A DNA stretch of 64,000 nt from Pseudoalteromonas sp. T1lg75 (GTDB lineage: Bacteria > Pseudomonadota > Gammaproteobacteria > Enterobacterales > Alteromonadaceae). Of the stretch, positions 63,178 through 64,000 are shown piece after piece. Location: assembly GCF_002964705.1 (NCBI RefSeq), contig NZ_PQCD01000005.1, positions 1 to 64,000 on the forward strand. The letters run 5' to 3'. A program made the position numbers and the translations under genes. The number at the start of each line of letters is the position of its first letter. Position 1 is the first letter of the stretch. The notes under the pieces are model-generated. The model did no database searches. It was not told the origin of the DNA and worked only from the letters and a program-made list of their open reading frames with translations.

Positions 63178-63893
63178 TGAGTGAACAACAAAAATCTATT
63201 CTTTATGTCGAAGATGACCTGAAATTGGCCGAGCTTATCTCTTCCTTCCTAATTTCTAATGGTTTTGCTGTGACCCATATTAGTTCACCCCATATCGCTG
63301 CATTTGAGATGGTGAAGCGGCGTTACGACCTGGTGCTACTCGATATCGGTCTACCGGAGAGCGACGGCTTTAAAGTTTTTGAAGAGCTGCAGCGCCAGTA
63401 TTCGGTGCCGGTTATTTTTCTCACCGCGCGACAAAGTCATGTGGATCACATTCATGCCCTGGAGCTTGGTGCCGAGGACTACCTTACAAAGCCTATTTCG
63501 CCCTCTATTTTGTTGGCGCGTATCAATCACTGCTTGCGTCGCAATGAGCTAAAATACTGTGCCAAGAACGCCGCTCAGTCGCAAACCCTGACCATAGGCA
63601 ACCTGGTGATCAATCGTTATCAGCGTCAGGCGAGCTTAAATGGCGACCGCCTTGAGCTCACCACGGGTGAGTTCGACTTGTTGGAAAAACTCGCCTTTAA
63701 CGTTGGTCAGGTGGTCAGTCGTGAGCATTTGTTCGAAGCCGCTATCGGCCGTAAGTACGATGGTCAAAACCGCACTATAGATGGTCGTGTCAGCCGTTTG
63801 CGCAAAAAGCTGGGCGATGCCGATGAACATCCAAGTCGCATTATCACCGTATGGGGTAAGGGTTATATCCTTTCACCGGATGCGTGGAAGTGA
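63177..63893 (+). CDS. OmpR/PhoB family response regulator
   Basis: A 238-residue two-component regulator. The receiver domain has acidic residues at 12-14 (VEDD), the phosphorylated Asp56 (LLDIGLP), Thr83 and Lys105 (LTKPIS). The C-terminal winged helix ends with DGRVSRLRKKLGD and the GKGYILSP wing. ATG 63177 is coupled to the DUF3019 stop. It probably controls this operon in response to the sensor kinase that follows. Confidence 0.95.
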   Translation: MSEQQKSILYVEDDLKLAELISSFLISNGFAVTHISSPHIAAFEMVKRRYDLVLLDIGLPESDGFKVFEELQRQYSVPVIFLTARQSHVDHIHALELGAEDYLTKPISPSILLARINHCLRRNELKYCAKNAAQSQTLTIGNLVINRYQRQASLNGDRLELTTGEFDLLEKLAFNVGQVVSREHLFEAAIGRKYDGQNRTIDGRVSRLRKKLGDADEHPSRIITVWGKGYILSPDAWK

Positions 63894-63898
63894 GCTAA

Positions 63899-64000
63899 GT
63901 GCTCAAGGTTTATGGTTACCTTTTCTCAACCCTGGTGCTGTGTCTAGGCATAAGCGCTTGGCTGATTAACAGCCATCTCGGCGACACCGCCATTGCCAGT
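63899..64000 (+). CDS. Sensor histidine kinase, N-terminal fragment (cut by the window end)
   Basis: An open frame from GTG 63899, 5 bases after the regulator stop, runs to the window edge (34 codons). It encodes MLKVYGYLFSTLVLCLGISAWL, a cytoplasmic-start membrane helix followed by a periplasmic stretch, the usual beginning of an inner-membrane sensor kinase. The kinase identity is inferred from position after the response regulator. Confidence 0.7.
   Translation, partial: MLKVYGYLFSTLVLCLGISAWLINSHLGDTAIAS

Overview
The window is the replication-origin neighbourhood of a gammaproteobacterial chromosome, most like the Alteromonadales (a Shewanella/Ferrimonas-type gene order: mnmE, mioC, oriC, mnmG, rsmG, parAB, atp operon on one side; yidC, rnpA, rpmH, dnaA-dnaN-recF-gyrB, glyQS, fadBA, pepQ, trkHA, rsmB-fmt-def, dprA, hemF, aroE on the other). 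The genus cannot be fixed from sequence alone. No tRNA or rRNA gene, CRISPR array, prophage or insertion sequence was seen; an rRNA promoter pointing out of the window at base 1 suggests that an rrn operon lies just outside.

Layout. Bases 1-7900 hold a gamma-carbonic-anhydrase-like gene, aroE, a truncated haemoglobin and the leftward housekeeping run lysM, dprA, smg, a zinc-ribbon protein, tsaC and hemF. Bases 7400-11550 are the rightward def-fmt-rsmB-trkA run. Bases 11600-13300 are accessory: four tandem small secreted EF-hand proteins, an AT-rich gap and a 257-bp repeat element touching the end of trkH. Then follow trkH, yigZ, pepQ and slt (leftward), fadBA and tusA (rightward), a small lipoprotein, glyS-glyQ (leftward), a secreted subtilase (rightward) and gyrB-recF-dnaN-dnaA (leftward). 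rpmH-rnpA-yidD-yidC and mnmE run rightward, and a 1199-residue protein of unknown function sits leftward between mnmE and mioC. oriC (about 43334-43738) lies between mioC and mnmG, with four DnaA boxes, 14 GATC sites and an AT-rich unwinding region next to mnmG. After it come mnmG, rsmG, parA, parB, the complete atpIBEFHAGDC operon and glmU. The last 7 kb hold a very large secreted subtilase with a GlyGly-CTERM tail and a MipA/OmpV - DUF3019 - response regulator - sensor kinase operon cut by the window end.

How it fits together. The core is the machinery for starting replication (DnaA, DnaN, RecF, GyrB, oriC) and for segregating the origin (ParA, ParB, and two consensus parS sites inside recF), together with translation, membrane insertion and energy genes that commonly cluster at the origin. 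The accessory content is mostly extracytoplasmic: calcium-binding mini-proteins, two subtilases, an outer-membrane barrel with a two-component system, and a lipoprotein.

Three genes (dnaA, glyS, the large subtilase) are each broken by one single-base indel. dnaA and glyS are essential in relatives, so sequencing or assembly error is the first explanation there. For the subtilase a real mutation is also possible.
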